DNA of 64,000 nucleotides from Synergistaceae bacterium. Its GTDB lineage: Bacteria; Synergistota; Synergistia; Synergistales; Aminobacteriaceae. Positions 44,144 through 52,459 of this stretch are shown here, in pieces. The position numbers and the translations under genes were made by a program. Location of the stretch: assembly GCA_018436595.1 (NCBI GenBank), contig JAHDLC010000036.1, positions 19,096 through 83,095 on the forward strand, read 5' to 3'. How positions within the stretch are numbered: the first letter of the stretch is position 1; each line of letters begins with the position of its first letter. Below the pieces are notes generated by a model that saw only the letters and a program-made list of their open reading frames with translations, searched no databases and was not told the origin of the DNA.

Positions 44144-45508
44144 TCAATAATGGGACGTCCCCGTCCGGCTGTCGTACCCGGCCCGGGAGACGATCTCCTT
44201 CATGCGGCGGGCGCACTCAGTCAGAGTCTCCCTTGCGTCCATGGTGAGCACTTCCCGGTCCTTCATGACGATTTTGCCGTCGATGATCGAGTCGGTGACA
44301 TCGTGCCCGTCGGCGCTCTCCACGACGGTGCTGACGATGTTCTGGGTGGGGAAAAGATGGGGCTGCTCAAGGTTCAGCAGGATCAGGTCAGCCTTCTTGC
44401 CCGTTTCCACAGTACCGGTGAGGGCGCTGTGTCCCATAGCGGCGCTCCCTCCGGCGGTGGCCATCTTGAGGAGCTCGGAGCACCTGAGAACCACGGGGTC
44501 GAACACGGGCAGGCCCCAGTAGGCTATGGTCGCGCTGCGGAGGGTCTTCATCTCGTCGAAGAGGTTCGAGTTCGTGTTTCCGCTGCCGTCACAGCCGAGG
44601 CCGATGCTGACGCCCGCCTCAAGCATCCGGGGTGTCTTCGGGAAGCCGTGGTTCGTGACGTTGGCCCGGGGGCAGTGGACCGCCTTCACCTGCCGCTCCG
44701 CCAGGAGGGTGATGTCATGTTCCGAAAGCACCACGTTGTGGGCCGTCAGGAGGTTCGGTCCGAGGGCTCCCATTTCGTCGAGAAACTCGGCTGGGCGCTT
44801 CCGGTAACGCTCCAGGCAGAAGCGGACTTCGTCCCGGTGCTCGCAGAGGTGGGCGTGGATCCCCGTGCTGTATTCCGCGGCCTTTTCCGCCGTTCTCCGG
44901 ACCAGCTCCGGCGAGCAGGTCATCACCTGCCGGAGGGCGAACCAGATCTCGACCCGGCCGTCCCCCGCGCCGTGGTAGTTCCTGTACAGTTCCTCGGTCC
45001 GGGCGATGGCGTCCTCCGCCGATTCCTTCATGGCGCTGCAGATTTCCCCGCCCATGTCCATGGTGGACCTGGCGATGGCGGCCCTCATGCCCGACTCGAT
45101 CACCGCGTCCGCCGCCCGGTGCATGTGGACGCCGCCCGAATCGGCGAAGGAGGTGGTGCCGGACCTGATCATCTCCAGGCAGGCCAGTTTCGCGCTCCAG
45201 TACACGTCGTCAGGAGTCAGGGTGCTCTCGAAGGGAACAAGAAAGCGGGTCCAGATCATGGGGTACTCGTCGGCGAGCCTCCCCCTCAGCAGCTGCTGGC
45301 AGGTGTGGGTATGGGCGTCTACGAACCCCGGCATAAGCAGCTTGCCCCGTCCGTCGAGGGTCTCCCGGGGGGTGTATTGCTCCTCCGCCTCGCCGGCATT
45401 GCCGATGAAGGCGATATAGCTGCCGTCAATGGCCACCGACACCGATTCCCTGACGTCATACTCGGGAGTGAGGAGTGAGCAGTTCCGGATCAGGATGTCG
45501 CAGTGCAC
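44144..45508 (-). CDS. Amidohydrolase/deaminase family protein, MtaD/SsnA-like
   Basis: A 454-residue metal hydrolase of the MTA/SAH deaminase-like branch of the amidohydrolase superfamily. The metal motif is GFVDAHTHTCQQLLRG; further ligands lie in GIHAHLCEHRDEV, and in GLGCDGSGNTNSNLFDEM. These enzymes deaminate or dechlorinate purine-, pyrimidine- or triazine-like rings; the actual substrate is unknown. The gene lies at the end of a three-gene unit with a DUF3100-type membrane pair, 13 bases after the small subunit, suggesting import followed by deamination. Confidence 0.88.
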   Translation of the reverse strand: MHCDILIRNCSLLTPEYDVRESVSVAIDGSYIAFIGNAGEAEEQYTPRETLDGRGKLLMPGFVDAHTHTCQQLLRGRLADEYPMIWTRFLVPFESTLTPDDVYWSAKLACLEMIRSGTTSFADSGGVHMHRAADAVIESGMRAAIARSTMDMGGEICSAMKESAEDAIARTEELYRNYHGAGDGRVEIWFALRQVMTCSPELVRRTAEKAAEYSTGIHAHLCEHRDEVRFCLERYRKRPAEFLDEMGALGPNLLTAHNVVLSEHDITLLAERQVKAVHCPRANVTNHGFPKTPRMLEAGVSIGLGCDGSGNTNSNLFDEMKTLRSATIAYWGLPVFDPVVLRCSELLKMATAGGSAAMGHSALTGTVETGKKADLILLNLEQPHLFPTQNIVSTVVESADGHDVTDSIIDGKIVMKDREVLTMDARETLTECARRMKEIVSRAGYDSRTGTSHY

Positions 45509-45521
45509 TTTCCCGGCCTCC

Positions 45522-45992
45522 TCAGACGGATCCCGTGTACTTCAGGACCTGGTCCGCCACGAAGGCCGACATGATGAAGGTACCCGTTATGACCAGCACG
45601 GTGATGGCGATCAGCTTGACGCCCATCCTGCCGAAGTTTTTCATGTCCTTTCCCAGGGAGATGCCCGCGAAGGCCCCGAGGGCCGTGGCCGGAGCGAGGA
45701 ACGCAAAGTTATTCGCCCAGGCAATCACCTGCTCCTTGAAGGGGGAGAGAGGGCAGGCCAGCAGCAGGCCCGTCAGGGAGACGTACATCATGGTGGGCAG
45801 CTTGATGAAGCGGCTCATGAACCGGCTGATGGTCACTCCCGCCAGGGCTATCCCGCCGAGAACGGCGTATCCCTGGAGGGACTGGACCAGCGTATATTTG
45901 TAGCCGATCATGTTGGTGAGGATCATGATCGTCCCGGCAAGAGCCAGGAGCCCCATCTGCTCGAAGAAACGGATCTCCGCCTTCGCTTTCAT
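45522..45992 (-). CDS. Small integral-membrane protein, partner of DUF3100
   Basis: A 156-residue protein with about four to five hydrophobic segments (MGLLALAGTIMILTNMIGY, VLGGIALAGVTIS, MMYVSLTGLLLACPLSPF, LAPATALGAFAGISLG, LIAITVLVITGTFIMSAFVAD). It overlaps the DUF3100-type gene by four bases, so the two are probably subunits of one transporter. No individual family is recognised. Confidence 0.75.
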   Translation of the reverse strand: MKAKAEIRFFEQMGLLALAGTIMILTNMIGYKYTLVQSLQGYAVLGGIALAGVTISRFMSRFIKLPTMMYVSLTGLLLACPLSPFKEQVIAWANNFAFLAPATALGAFAGISLGKDMKNFGRMGVKLIAITVLVITGTFIMSAFVADQVLKYTGSV

Positions 45993-46834
45993 TCTGCTTC
46001 TCCTCCCGCGTTGCTGTTTATTGTATTCCGGGCGAATATCCTGCCGACCGTCGGTTCAAGCTTGTTGTAGAGCCACGTGGTGAGTGGCAGGCCGATGAAG
46101 GTTCCCATGTAGATCCCGGTGATGCCGGTGAGCATATCGCTTGCCCCTCCGAGGACCGGTATGACCTCGGCGTAGTCCGGGTAGATGGCTGCGAGGGTTC
46201 CCGCTGCGGCGGTCATCATGCTCCCGCTCCCCACGCCCGAGGCCATGGCCAGCGCCAGGGGATGGAAGACGTTCCACGAGGCCACGATGCTGGCCAGGAG
46301 GCTCATGAACACCGTTCCGATGACGGAGCCCACGATGTACACGGCGAAGGTGCCCTTGGTCTCAGGGGCGTCAGGACCGTAAATGTCTGTGGTGAGGCCC
46401 AGGTTGGAATCCCTGTTGATGGAGTAGCAGGCCCCGATGGCTTCTTTCTTCAGGCCGAGAAGGAGCGCCACCGGCAGGGAGATGAGAATGGTTCCCAGGT
46501 TTCCGAACTCCTGGAGCAGAAGGGCCGGTCCCACCTCCACCAGCCTGGCCAGGTTCGCCCCGGCCCCCACGCCCATCTTCGCCATGAAGGGGGCGAGGCA
46601 GACGAGAACCATAGCTCCCGCGGCGCCGGACTCCTTCATATCGAAGAGCCTCAGCAGATCGGGCCCGAAGAGCCCGCCGATGATGGTCGCGAAGACCATG
46701 GGGAAAAGGGTCAGCGTTCCGATGCCGATGTCGAACTTCACGATGCCGATCATATCGCTGAGGACAGCCAGAACCAGCGCCCCCGCATACACTTTCCAGT
46801 ACCGCAGCAGCCTTCCCTTGATGGATGATTCCAC
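45989..46834 (-). CDS. DUF3100-like integral-membrane protein
   Basis: A 281-residue permease-like protein with about eight hydrophobic segments. It is similar, from memory, to DUF3100 proteins. Features are VFATIIGGLFGPDLLRLFDMKESG, GAGANLARLVEVGPALLLQEFGNLGTIL, and SGVGSGSMMTAAAGTLAAI, a glycine/serine-rich re-entrant-like stretch. GTG 46834 follows ggagg. It starts the operon with the small subunit and the deaminase-like hydrolase, so it may import that enzyme's substrate. Function is not established. Confidence 0.75.
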   Translation of the reverse strand: MESSIKGRLLRYWKVYAGALVLAVLSDMIGIVKFDIGIGTLTLFPMVFATIIGGLFGPDLLRLFDMKESGAAGAMVLVCLAPFMAKMGVGAGANLARLVEVGPALLLQEFGNLGTILISLPVALLLGLKKEAIGACYSINRDSNLGLTTDIYGPDAPETKGTFAVYIVGSVIGTVFMSLLASIVASWNVFHPLALAMASGVGSGSMMTAAAGTLAAIYPDYAEVIPVLGGASDMLTGITGIYMGTFIGLPLTTWLYNKLEPTVGRIFARNTINSNAGGEAE

Positions 46835-46850
46835 GTCGATTTCCTCCCTG

Positions 46851-46877
46851 AAAAAAAATGGCCCCCGGAACAGGGGG
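46851..46877 (-). terminator. Terminator-like hairpin in the DUF3100 operon leader
   Basis: On the minus strand CCCCC, a six-base loop and GGGGG are followed by CCA and eight T. It lies between the promoter and the ribosome binding site of the first gene, so it could act as an attenuator. The stem is short (five G-C pairs). Confidence 0.5.
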
Positions 46878-46898
46878 TGGGCATAAATGCATCCTGTA

Positions 46899-46913
46899 CC
46901 ATGTCAGACATGG
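46899..46913 (-). promoter_or_regulatory. Palindromic operator of the DUF3100/deaminase operon
   Basis: CCATGTCAGACATGG is a perfect inverted repeat with seven-base arms. It lies a few bases after the expected start of transcription of the promoter at 46924-46952, the position of a repressor site. The regulator is not identified. Confidence 0.6.
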
Positions 46914-46923
46914 CAACTCTGGA

Positions 46924-46952
46924 ATGATACACCAAACATAAAAACATATCAA
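46924..46952 (-). promoter_or_regulatory. Promoter of the DUF3100/deaminase operon
   Basis: On the minus strand TTGATA (46952-46947) and TATCAT (46929-46924), 17-base spacer. The gap 46835-47211 holds this promoter, the palindrome and the leader hairpin; between 46953 and 47211 I see no gene or other clear signal. Confidence 0.75.
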
Positions 46953-47211
46953 CGCCTAAATATAAGTATTTTTTTCAACATATCTCAGAGAAATGAAGGA
47001 ATTATGCCGCAGCTCGCCCCTGGAACTCAGAGGAGCCGTCCATTGGAACAGTATCTCCACACTGTCCACCCTTTTGAGGGTTTTCACCGTGCTCCCGCCG
47101 GAGAAAAGAACAGCAGAAATACAACGAAAGAACAAAAAAGCTTCCGGTTCCGGATCACGCCGCTCTCTCCTTCCGAAACTCCTCTGCCGTCCCGGGCTCC
47201 TCCCTGTCTCT

Positions 47212-47745
47212 TCACAGCTCCCCCAGCGCCCCCAGGATGGCCTTCCAGTCAAAGGTCCGGGCCAGGTGGAAAAGTTCGTCGTCACCGTTGATGGAATTCA
47301 GGGTGAACACGATCGTCTCGGGTGCGCTTCTGGAAAGGCTGTAGGGAGGCAGAAAGACGTACAGCGTGGCCTCGGGGACTTTCCTCTCCGGAGAGACCCT
47401 GTAGACGATCTCCGCATAGCGGATCCCGTCGATGACCCCCTGACGCATCCGTTCCGACGAAACATCGAGCGCAGTTTCCTCGAAATCGTCCCTTCCGTCC
47501 GGGTTTCCCGGCATCTTGAGGGCCTGCACCACGAGGTTCCTGCCCTGGTGGTACTCCCTGGTGAACACGGCGGCCCTGCCCTGTCCGGAATCGGGCGTCA
47601 CGATGGGGACCATCTCCATGCCTTCCCACCCTGGGAGATCCTTGAGAAGGTGACGCATCTTCTCCGTGAAAGGCTCGGCATCCGAAGGAGAAACACAGAA
47701 AAGCAGTATTGCAGCGGCAAAGAACAGGAACAGCGTTTTTTTCAT
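47212..47745 (-). CDS. Hypothetical exported protein
   Basis: A 177-residue protein with a signal peptide (MKKTLFLFFAAAILLFCVSPSDA, cleaved near residue 23). The mature part alternates beta and turn elements (GRAAVFTREYHQGRNLVVQALKM, AEIVYRVSPERKVPEATLYVFLPPYSL). I recognise no family. It is a single gene, divergent from the channel-like gene. Confidence 0.65.
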   Translation of the reverse strand: MKKTLFLFFAAAILLFCVSPSDAEPFTEKMRHLLKDLPGWEGMEMVPIVTPDSGQGRAAVFTREYHQGRNLVVQALKMPGNPDGRDDFEETALDVSSERMRQGVIDGIRYAEIVYRVSPERKVPEATLYVFLPPYSLSRSAPETIVFTLNSINGDDELFHLARTFDWKAILGALGEL

Positions 47746-47942
47746 CCCGACAGCCCCTTCCGGATATCTGGAATTCTGAAATTTCCTGTATTATATATGT
47801 CCACCCGGGATGCTTTTCAACTTTCCGGAGCGTGTTTTTTCCGGTTTCCGGGAAAGCGGCTGTTTTCCGGGCCGGCCCGGAAACATCCTGGGATTTCAGA
47901 TGACCGGCAAGGCGGGAAGACTGTCCGGAAGAGGGTGATGGC

Positions 47943-48734
47943 ATGTTTTTTATCAAAGACAGAGAAAAGGCCCTGCGCAGATACGATTTCTTTCTCATTT
48001 TTCTGGCGGTCGCATCGGTTGGGCTGATCATAGCCGAGGAAAGAATGGATTTCACTGAGGCCGAAGAGGGAATCTTCGGCCTCGTGGATACAGCCGTGTG
48101 GCTGATCTTCGTGGGAGACTACTTTTCACGGCTCTTTCTCGCGGGGGACAAAAAACTGTACGTGAAAACCCACATCATCGAACTCATCGCCATACTGCCC
48201 TTCGATGCCCTGTTCAAGGGTCTCCGGTCCCTTCGGCTCTTCAGGATGCTCCGTTCAACCCGGGCGCTTCGGATTCTCCGGCTTATCAGGCTCGCCGCCT
48301 ACTTCGGCAGGGCCCACCGGTACGCCTCCCGGTTCCTGAGGCAGCACAATTTCCAGTACGTCCTCTTTTTCACGGTGCTCACGGTCCTCATCGGTGCCGC
48401 GGCAGTCCGCTACTTCGAGCAGATGGGCTTTTACGACGCCCTCTGGTGGGCCTTCGTGACGGCGACCACCGTGGGGTACGGCGACATCTCACCCTCCACG
48501 GCAGGGGGAAGGATTGTGGCGATCATGCTGATGCTGGTGGGGATCGGCTTTATAAGCACCCTCACCGGGACCATCGCGTCCTTTTTCGTCGCTCCCGCCC
48601 CTGAGCCGGAGGCGAAACCGAAGAACGAATTTCTCTCCCTCGCCCTGCAGAGGCTCGAAAACTTCGAGAACCTCAGCACGGAAGAAGTCCGGGAGATCTG
48701 CGCCGTCCTCCAGGGGCTCAAGGAAAAACAGTAG
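47943..48734 (+). CDS. Voltage-gated potassium-channel-like protein
   Basis: A 263-residue ion channel of the six-helix type. The selectivity filter TTVGYGDISPSTAGG is intact and typical of K+ channels. A fourth segment with regularly spaced arginines (from about residue 98: RSLRLFRMLRSTRALRILRL) resembles a voltage sensor. Helices S1-S3 lie in about 15-90 and the pore between S5 (about 140) and S6 (about 195). The cytoplasmic tail is short, with a coiled-coil-like end instead of a ligand-binding domain. It would conduct K+ in the inner membrane. Confidence 0.9.
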   Translation: MFFIKDREKALRRYDFFLIFLAVASVGLIIAEERMDFTEAEEGIFGLVDTAVWLIFVGDYFSRLFLAGDKKLYVKTHIIELIAILPFDALFKGLRSLRLFRMLRSTRALRILRLIRLAAYFGRAHRYASRFLRQHNFQYVLFFTVLTVLIGAAAVRYFEQMGFYDALWWAFVTATTVGYGDISPSTAGGRIVAIMLMLVGIGFISTLTGTIASFFVAPAPEPEAKPKNEFLSLALQRLENFENLSTEEVREICAVLQGLKEKQ

Positions 48735-48751
48735 TTTTTCCGTTTCCGGAG

Positions 48752-49516
48752 TCATGCCTCCCCGGCGGATGCGCCTCCGGAAACGGGAAGGGCGGAGCCA
48801 TCCCGCTTTCTGTTCAGAAGAAAATCCAGCCCCTCCGGAGAACAGTTGAGCACCAGCTCCGGGGGGAAATTCATCTCCCGGAGAAGAGCCCTGCAGCGGC
48901 CCATCTCGCCCACGTCGTACCAGATATGGGCGTCGCTTCCCAGCACCACCGGCACGTCATGGCGGCGGCAGACCTCCAGCATGATCCGGGCGTTCTTTAC
49001 GCCGTTCTGCCGCCCCGAGCCCGGGCAGAAGCTGGAGTTGTTGATCTCGAGGGCCACCTTCTCCCGCTGGGCGGCCAATACCACCTCTTCGTAGTCGAGG
49101 GGGTAGCGGTCATCGTCCGGGTGGCCGATGATCTTCACGTAGGGGTTCGCCATGGCGCCGATCAGGGCCCTGGTGTTCTGTTCCATGGTCCCGAAGGGAA
49201 TGCAGGGCGGATGGAGGCTCGCGATGGCATATTCCAGCTTTCCCAGGACATCCTCCCCCACGTCGAGGGAGCCGTCAAAGTCCAGAATGTTCGCCTCGAT
49301 CCCCTTCAATATCCTGATCCCCAAGAGGGACTCCCGGATCACCTTGTAGTTCCCGAAATGAAAGGAATGGCAGGTGCCGGGCATGGCGGGAGCGTGGTCG
49401 GAAATGCCGAGGGCGGTGAGCCCCCGCTCCGCGGCGGCCTCGATGTTTTCCTTCAGCGAGCTGTAGGCGTGCCCGCTGGCGATGGTATGGGTGTGCAGGT
49501 CAAATAGAGGTTTCAT
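48752..49516 (-). CDS. PHP-domain phosphoesterase, YcdX-like
   Basis: A 254-residue cytoplasmic hydrolase of the PHP superfamily. The first motif is DLHTHTIASGHAYSS, the second GLTALGISDHAP, later IKGIEANI-like (LKGIEANILDF), IASLHPP, IGHPDDDRYPLDYE and, last, LGSDAHIWYDVG, which carry the three-metal ligands. The start at 49516 is chosen by the aaggagat site; the longer open frame upstream has no support. Similar to the E. coli YcdX phosphatase; the natural substrate is unknown. Confidence 0.9.
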   Translation of the reverse strand: MKPLFDLHTHTIASGHAYSSLKENIEAAAERGLTALGISDHAPAMPGTCHSFHFGNYKVIRESLLGIRILKGIEANILDFDGSLDVGEDVLGKLEYAIASLHPPCIPFGTMEQNTRALIGAMANPYVKIIGHPDDDRYPLDYEEVVLAAQREKVALEINNSSFCPGSGRQNGVKNARIMLEVCRRHDVPVVLGSDAHIWYDVGEMGRCRALLREMNFPPELVLNCSPEGLDFLLNRKRDGSALPVSGGASAGEA

Positions 49517-49653
49517 TGGATCTCCTTGAGGTTTTTCCGGTAATCGTCCGGATTCTGTCCGGTCCTTTCGTTCTTTTGTACACCAGGGACGCCCCCCTGT
49601 CCAGACCGCGCCCTGCACAATAGGAACAAAAGGGCGGGAAAAAGGAAAGCCCC

Positions 49654-49706
49654 AATCCGCGAGCATCGGTGACGCTCTCCGCTGTCTGCGGATTTCAGGT
49701 AAATCC
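49654..49706. repeat. Short copy of the 2.3 kb palindromic element
   Basis: AATCCGC (49654-49660) and GCGGATT (49688-49694) bracket gagcatcggtgacgctctccgctgtct, which matches the right arm of the element at 2253-2427 with few changes, so the two are dispersed copies. It lies in the 258-base gap before ogt and can form a hairpin on either strand. Confidence 0.65.
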
Positions 49707-49774
49707 GGGGATGTTTTTTTCCGCCCTTTGAGCCACAATAGACCGGAAGAAAACACCACGGAAGGAGTGGAACC

Positions 49775-50260
49775 ATGCTGTACGTGCGGGAAACGATTGT
49801 CGGCCCCATGGCCATCGGAAGCGACGGGGAATTCATCACCCACCTCTATCTGCCCAAAAACACGGCTGAACTGGACGGATTCGAAAAAAAGGAGCCTCCC
49901 GTAGTGAAAGAGGCCTTCCGGCAGCTCGAACTTTACCTGGCCGGAAAACTGAAGCAGTTCGACCTTCCTCTGAAGGCCGAGGGGACACCCTTCATGAAAA
50001 AGGTGTGGGAAAAGCTCGTGGAGGTCCCCTACGGGAAGACGGCGAGCTACAAGGATCTCGCCATCGCCTCGGAAAACCCGAAGGCGGTCCGGGCCGTGGG
50101 CATGGCCAACGCGCGGAACCCCATCGCCATCTTCATTCCCTGCCACCGGATCATCGGGGCGAACGGGAAGCTCGTGGGCTACGGCGGCGGACTGGAGCTG
50201 AAGACATGGCTCCTCGAAATGGAGGCGGCCCATTCAGCGGAGGAGTCCCCCATCCGGTAA
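49775..50260 (+). CDS. ogt: Methylated-DNA--cysteine methyltransferase
   Basis: A 161-residue suicide repair protein that transfers alkyl groups from O6-alkylguanine to its own cysteine. The active site IPCHRIIGANGKLVGYGGGLELK is intact (acceptor Cys about residue 119), and the DNA-binding helix region has VPYGKTASYKDLAIA. It has the usual short N-terminal domain of Ogt. ATG 49775 follows aaggagtgg. Confidence 0.94.
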   Translation: MLYVRETIVGPMAIGSDGEFITHLYLPKNTAELDGFEKKEPPVVKEAFRQLELYLAGKLKQFDLPLKAEGTPFMKKVWEKLVEVPYGKTASYKDLAIASENPKAVRAVGMANARNPIAIFIPCHRIIGANGKLVGYGGGLELKTWLLEMEAAHSAEESPIR

Positions 50261-50273
50261 ACCGGATGAAGCC

Positions 50274-51128
50274 ATGATCATCAGTGCCAGCAGGCGGACG
50301 GACATCCCCGCTTTTTACGCCCCGTGGCTGGAGCGCCGCCTGGAGGACGGCTTCGTCCTCGTGCGGAACCCCCGGAACCCGGCCCAGGTGAGGAGAATCT
50401 CCCTCGTCCCCGCCGACGTGGACTGCCTCGTCTTCTGGACGAAGGACGCCCGTCCTCTGTTCGGCCTCCTGGACAGGCTCGACGGGGCAGGGTATCCCTA
50501 TTATTTCCAGTGGACCGTCACCCCGTACGGTTCCGGCCTGGAGCCGGGGATCGCCCCGAAGGAGGAGATTCTCGCCGCTTTCCGGGTCCTGGCAGGAAGG
50601 CTCGGGTCCCATAGGGTCGTCTGGCGGTACGACCCGGTGATTGTCTCGGAGGAATATCCTGCGGAACGGCACAGGGAGGAGTTCTCCCGGATGTGCCGCT
50701 TTCTGGAAGGCAGCACGGAACGGTGCGTCCTGAGTTTTGTGGACATCTACAGAAAGAACCGGGGCAGGGGCTTCCGGGAAACCTCGCCGGAGATCATGCA
50801 CGGCCTGGTCCGTTCCTTTGCCGGAAGCGCCGCCGGACGGGGGATTTCCCTTCACACCTGCTGCGAGGCGGAAGATTTCGGCGGGGAGGGCATCCCCCGG
50901 GGAGCCTGCGTCGACAGGACCCTGGCGGAACGGATCGCCGGACACCCCCTGGATGCCGGAAAGGACAGGAACCAGCGCCCCCTGTGCGGGTGTGCCGCAA
51001 GCGCCGACATCGGCGCATACGACACCTGTCCTGCGGGGTGCCTTTACTGCTACGCCGTCCGGGACCTCCGGACAGCCGAGGCGAACCGGGCCCGGCACGA
51101 CCCGGACTCCCCCTTTCTCGTCCCGTAA
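50274..51128 (+). CDS. DUF1848-family protein, radical-SAM-like
   Basis: A 284-residue protein of the DUF1848 family: ISASRRTDIPAFYAPWLERRL near the start, then LVFWTKDARPL and WRYDPVIVSEEY, and a C-terminal cysteine cluster CPAGCLYCYAVRD preceded by CGCAASADIGAYDTC. The CxxxCxxC-like pattern is thought to bind an iron-sulfur cluster, so radical chemistry is possible; nothing is known of the reaction. It starts 14 bases after ogt and probably shares its transcript. Confidence 0.85.
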   Translation: MIISASRRTDIPAFYAPWLERRLEDGFVLVRNPRNPAQVRRISLVPADVDCLVFWTKDARPLFGLLDRLDGAGYPYYFQWTVTPYGSGLEPGIAPKEEILAAFRVLAGRLGSHRVVWRYDPVIVSEEYPAERHREEFSRMCRFLEGSTERCVLSFVDIYRKNRGRGFRETSPEIMHGLVRSFAGSAAGRGISLHTCCEAEDFGGEGIPRGACVDRTLAERIAGHPLDAGKDRNQRPLCGCAASADIGAYDTCPAGCLYCYAVRDLRTAEANRARHDPDSPFLVP

Positions 51129-51153
51129 AAAAAGCGGCCCCGGAAGGGCCGCT
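51126..51153 (-). terminator. Terminator of the 2-oxoacid oxidoreductase operon
   Basis: On the minus strand AGCGGCCC, loop, GGGCCGCT, eight-base-pair stem, then a run of T. It lies 20 bases after the last gene of the operon and overlaps the stop of the convergent DUF1848 gene. Confidence 0.85.
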
Positions 51154-51172
51154 CCAGCACAAACTGACGGAA

Positions 51173-51721
51173 TTATTCCTTCAGGGTCACACGCTCCATT
51201 CCTGTCCGAAGAGCTTTCCTGTTCATTTCGAGCAGTTCGGGCCGCTTGCCGAGTTTTTCTTCGATGGCGTCCAGCATCTCCTGTTCCGAAAGGGCCCCGC
51301 TCAGCTGAATGTAGGCGCCGATGACCACGATGTTGGCCACCTTGGGCGACCCGATCTCGAGGGCGATGGCATCGGCCTGAATCTCCGCAACCCGGACGTC
51401 CGTCCGCTTCCCCTCCCAGCGGCAGAGGGAGCTGTTGAGCAGGATGATTCCCCCGGGCCGGACGGAGCCGAGAAACTTCTCCAGGGACGGCTGGTTCATG
51501 GCGATGAGGGTATCCACATACCGAGACACGGGAGCACCGATCTCGCCGTCGGAAATGGTGACCGAACAGTTCGCCGTTCCCCCCCTCTGCTCAGGTCCGT
51601 ACTTCGGAAGAAACAGGGCGTTCCGTCCCGCCTTGCAGGAGGCGTACCCCAGCATCTGCCCGATGACCATGACCCCCTGTCCGCCGAAACCCGCAACGGT
51701 AATCTTCTTTTCCATGATCAT
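51173..51721 (-). CDS. 2-oxoacid:ferredoxin oxidoreductase, gamma subunit
   Basis: A 182-residue subunit (KorC/VorC type) of the enzyme that decarboxylates 2-oxoacids to acyl-CoA with ferredoxin. The family block is VAGFGGQGVMVIGQMLGYASC followed by KYGPEQRGGTANCSV. It overlaps the beta-subunit gene by four bases and is the last gene of the operon. Confidence 0.92.
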   Translation of the reverse strand: MIMEKKITVAGFGGQGVMVIGQMLGYASCKAGRNALFLPKYGPEQRGGTANCSVTISDGEIGAPVSRYVDTLIAMNQPSLEKFLGSVRPGGIILLNSSLCRWEGKRTDVRVAEIQADAIALEIGSPKVANIVVIGAYIQLSGALSEQEMLDAIEEKLGKRPELLEMNRKALRTGMERVTLKE

Positions 51722-52458
51722 TCATCTCCATCCCGGAACACGCCCAGGGGAAAAACTTTCATGGTGTTCTCCCGCATCCAGTCCATGCACTCCAGGGCAG
51801 GCATTCCCCAGTTCGTGGGGCAGTTGGAGAGGAGCTCCACGAAGGTGAAGCCCTTCCCGGCCATCTGCATCCCGAAGGCCTTCCTGATGCCCTTCTTCGC
51901 CTTCAGGATGTTCGCCGGGCAGTCGAGGGCAAACCGGGCGATGTACTTCGGCGCCTCGAGCTGGGAGAGAATTTCGCACATCTTCATGGGGTACCCCGTC
52001 TCGGCGGGATTCCTCCCTTGTGGGGCCGTGGTGGCCTTCTGGCCCACAAGGGTGGTGGGGGCCATCTGGCCTCCCGTCATGCCGTAGGTGCTGTTGTTGA
52101 TGAAGATGACGGTAAAGTTCTCCCCCCGGTTGGCGGCGTGCATTATCTCCGCCATGCCGATGGCGGCCAGGTCGCCGTCGCCCTGGTAGGAGAAGACGAG
52201 CTTCCCCGGCGCAGCCCGCTTCGCGCCGGTGGCCACGGCGGGAGTCCGCCCGTGGGGCGAAACCACCACGTCGGTGTTGAAGTGGAACATGCCCAGGGTG
52301 CCGCACCCTACGGCCAGTACGGCCACGGCGTTCGTCCGCTGGTCCATCTCGTCCAGCAGCTCGGCGATGAGTCGGGTGGCCACGCCGTGAAGGCAGCCGG
52401 GGCAATAGGCCAGTCCCCGGTCGGTGAGGGATTTCGGCCGCTCGTATATCTTCTCCAT
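51718..52458 (-). CDS. 2-oxoacid:ferredoxin oxidoreductase, beta (TPP-binding) subunit
   Basis: A 246-residue subunit that binds thiamine diphosphate: the TPP motif begins with SYQGDGDLAAIGMAEIMHAANR and continues to FINNSTYGMTGGQMAPTT. The cysteine in YCPGCLHGVATRL lies near the N-terminus, as in the KorB/VorA class. ATG 52458 follows directly on the alpha-subunit gene. The KorAB/VorBA class uses 2-oxoglutarate or branched-chain 2-oxoacids; the substrate is not decided here. Confidence 0.92.
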   Translation of the reverse strand: MEKIYERPKSLTDRGLAYCPGCLHGVATRLIAELLDEMDQRTNAVAVLAVGCGTLGMFHFNTDVVVSPHGRTPAVATGAKRAAPGKLVFSYQGDGDLAAIGMAEIMHAANRGENFTVIFINNSTYGMTGGQMAPTTLVGQKATTAPQGRNPAETGYPMKMCEILSQLEAPKYIARFALDCPANILKAKKGIRKAFGMQMAGKGFTFVELLSNCPTNWGMPALECMDWMRENTMKVFPLGVFRDGDE

Positions 52459-52459
52459 G

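Noticed and set aside
48752..50233. 493-codon minus-strand frame including the PHP gene
   Set aside because: The first part runs antisense through ogt and the intergenic repeat; only the part from 49516 carries the PHP motifs and a ribosome binding site.
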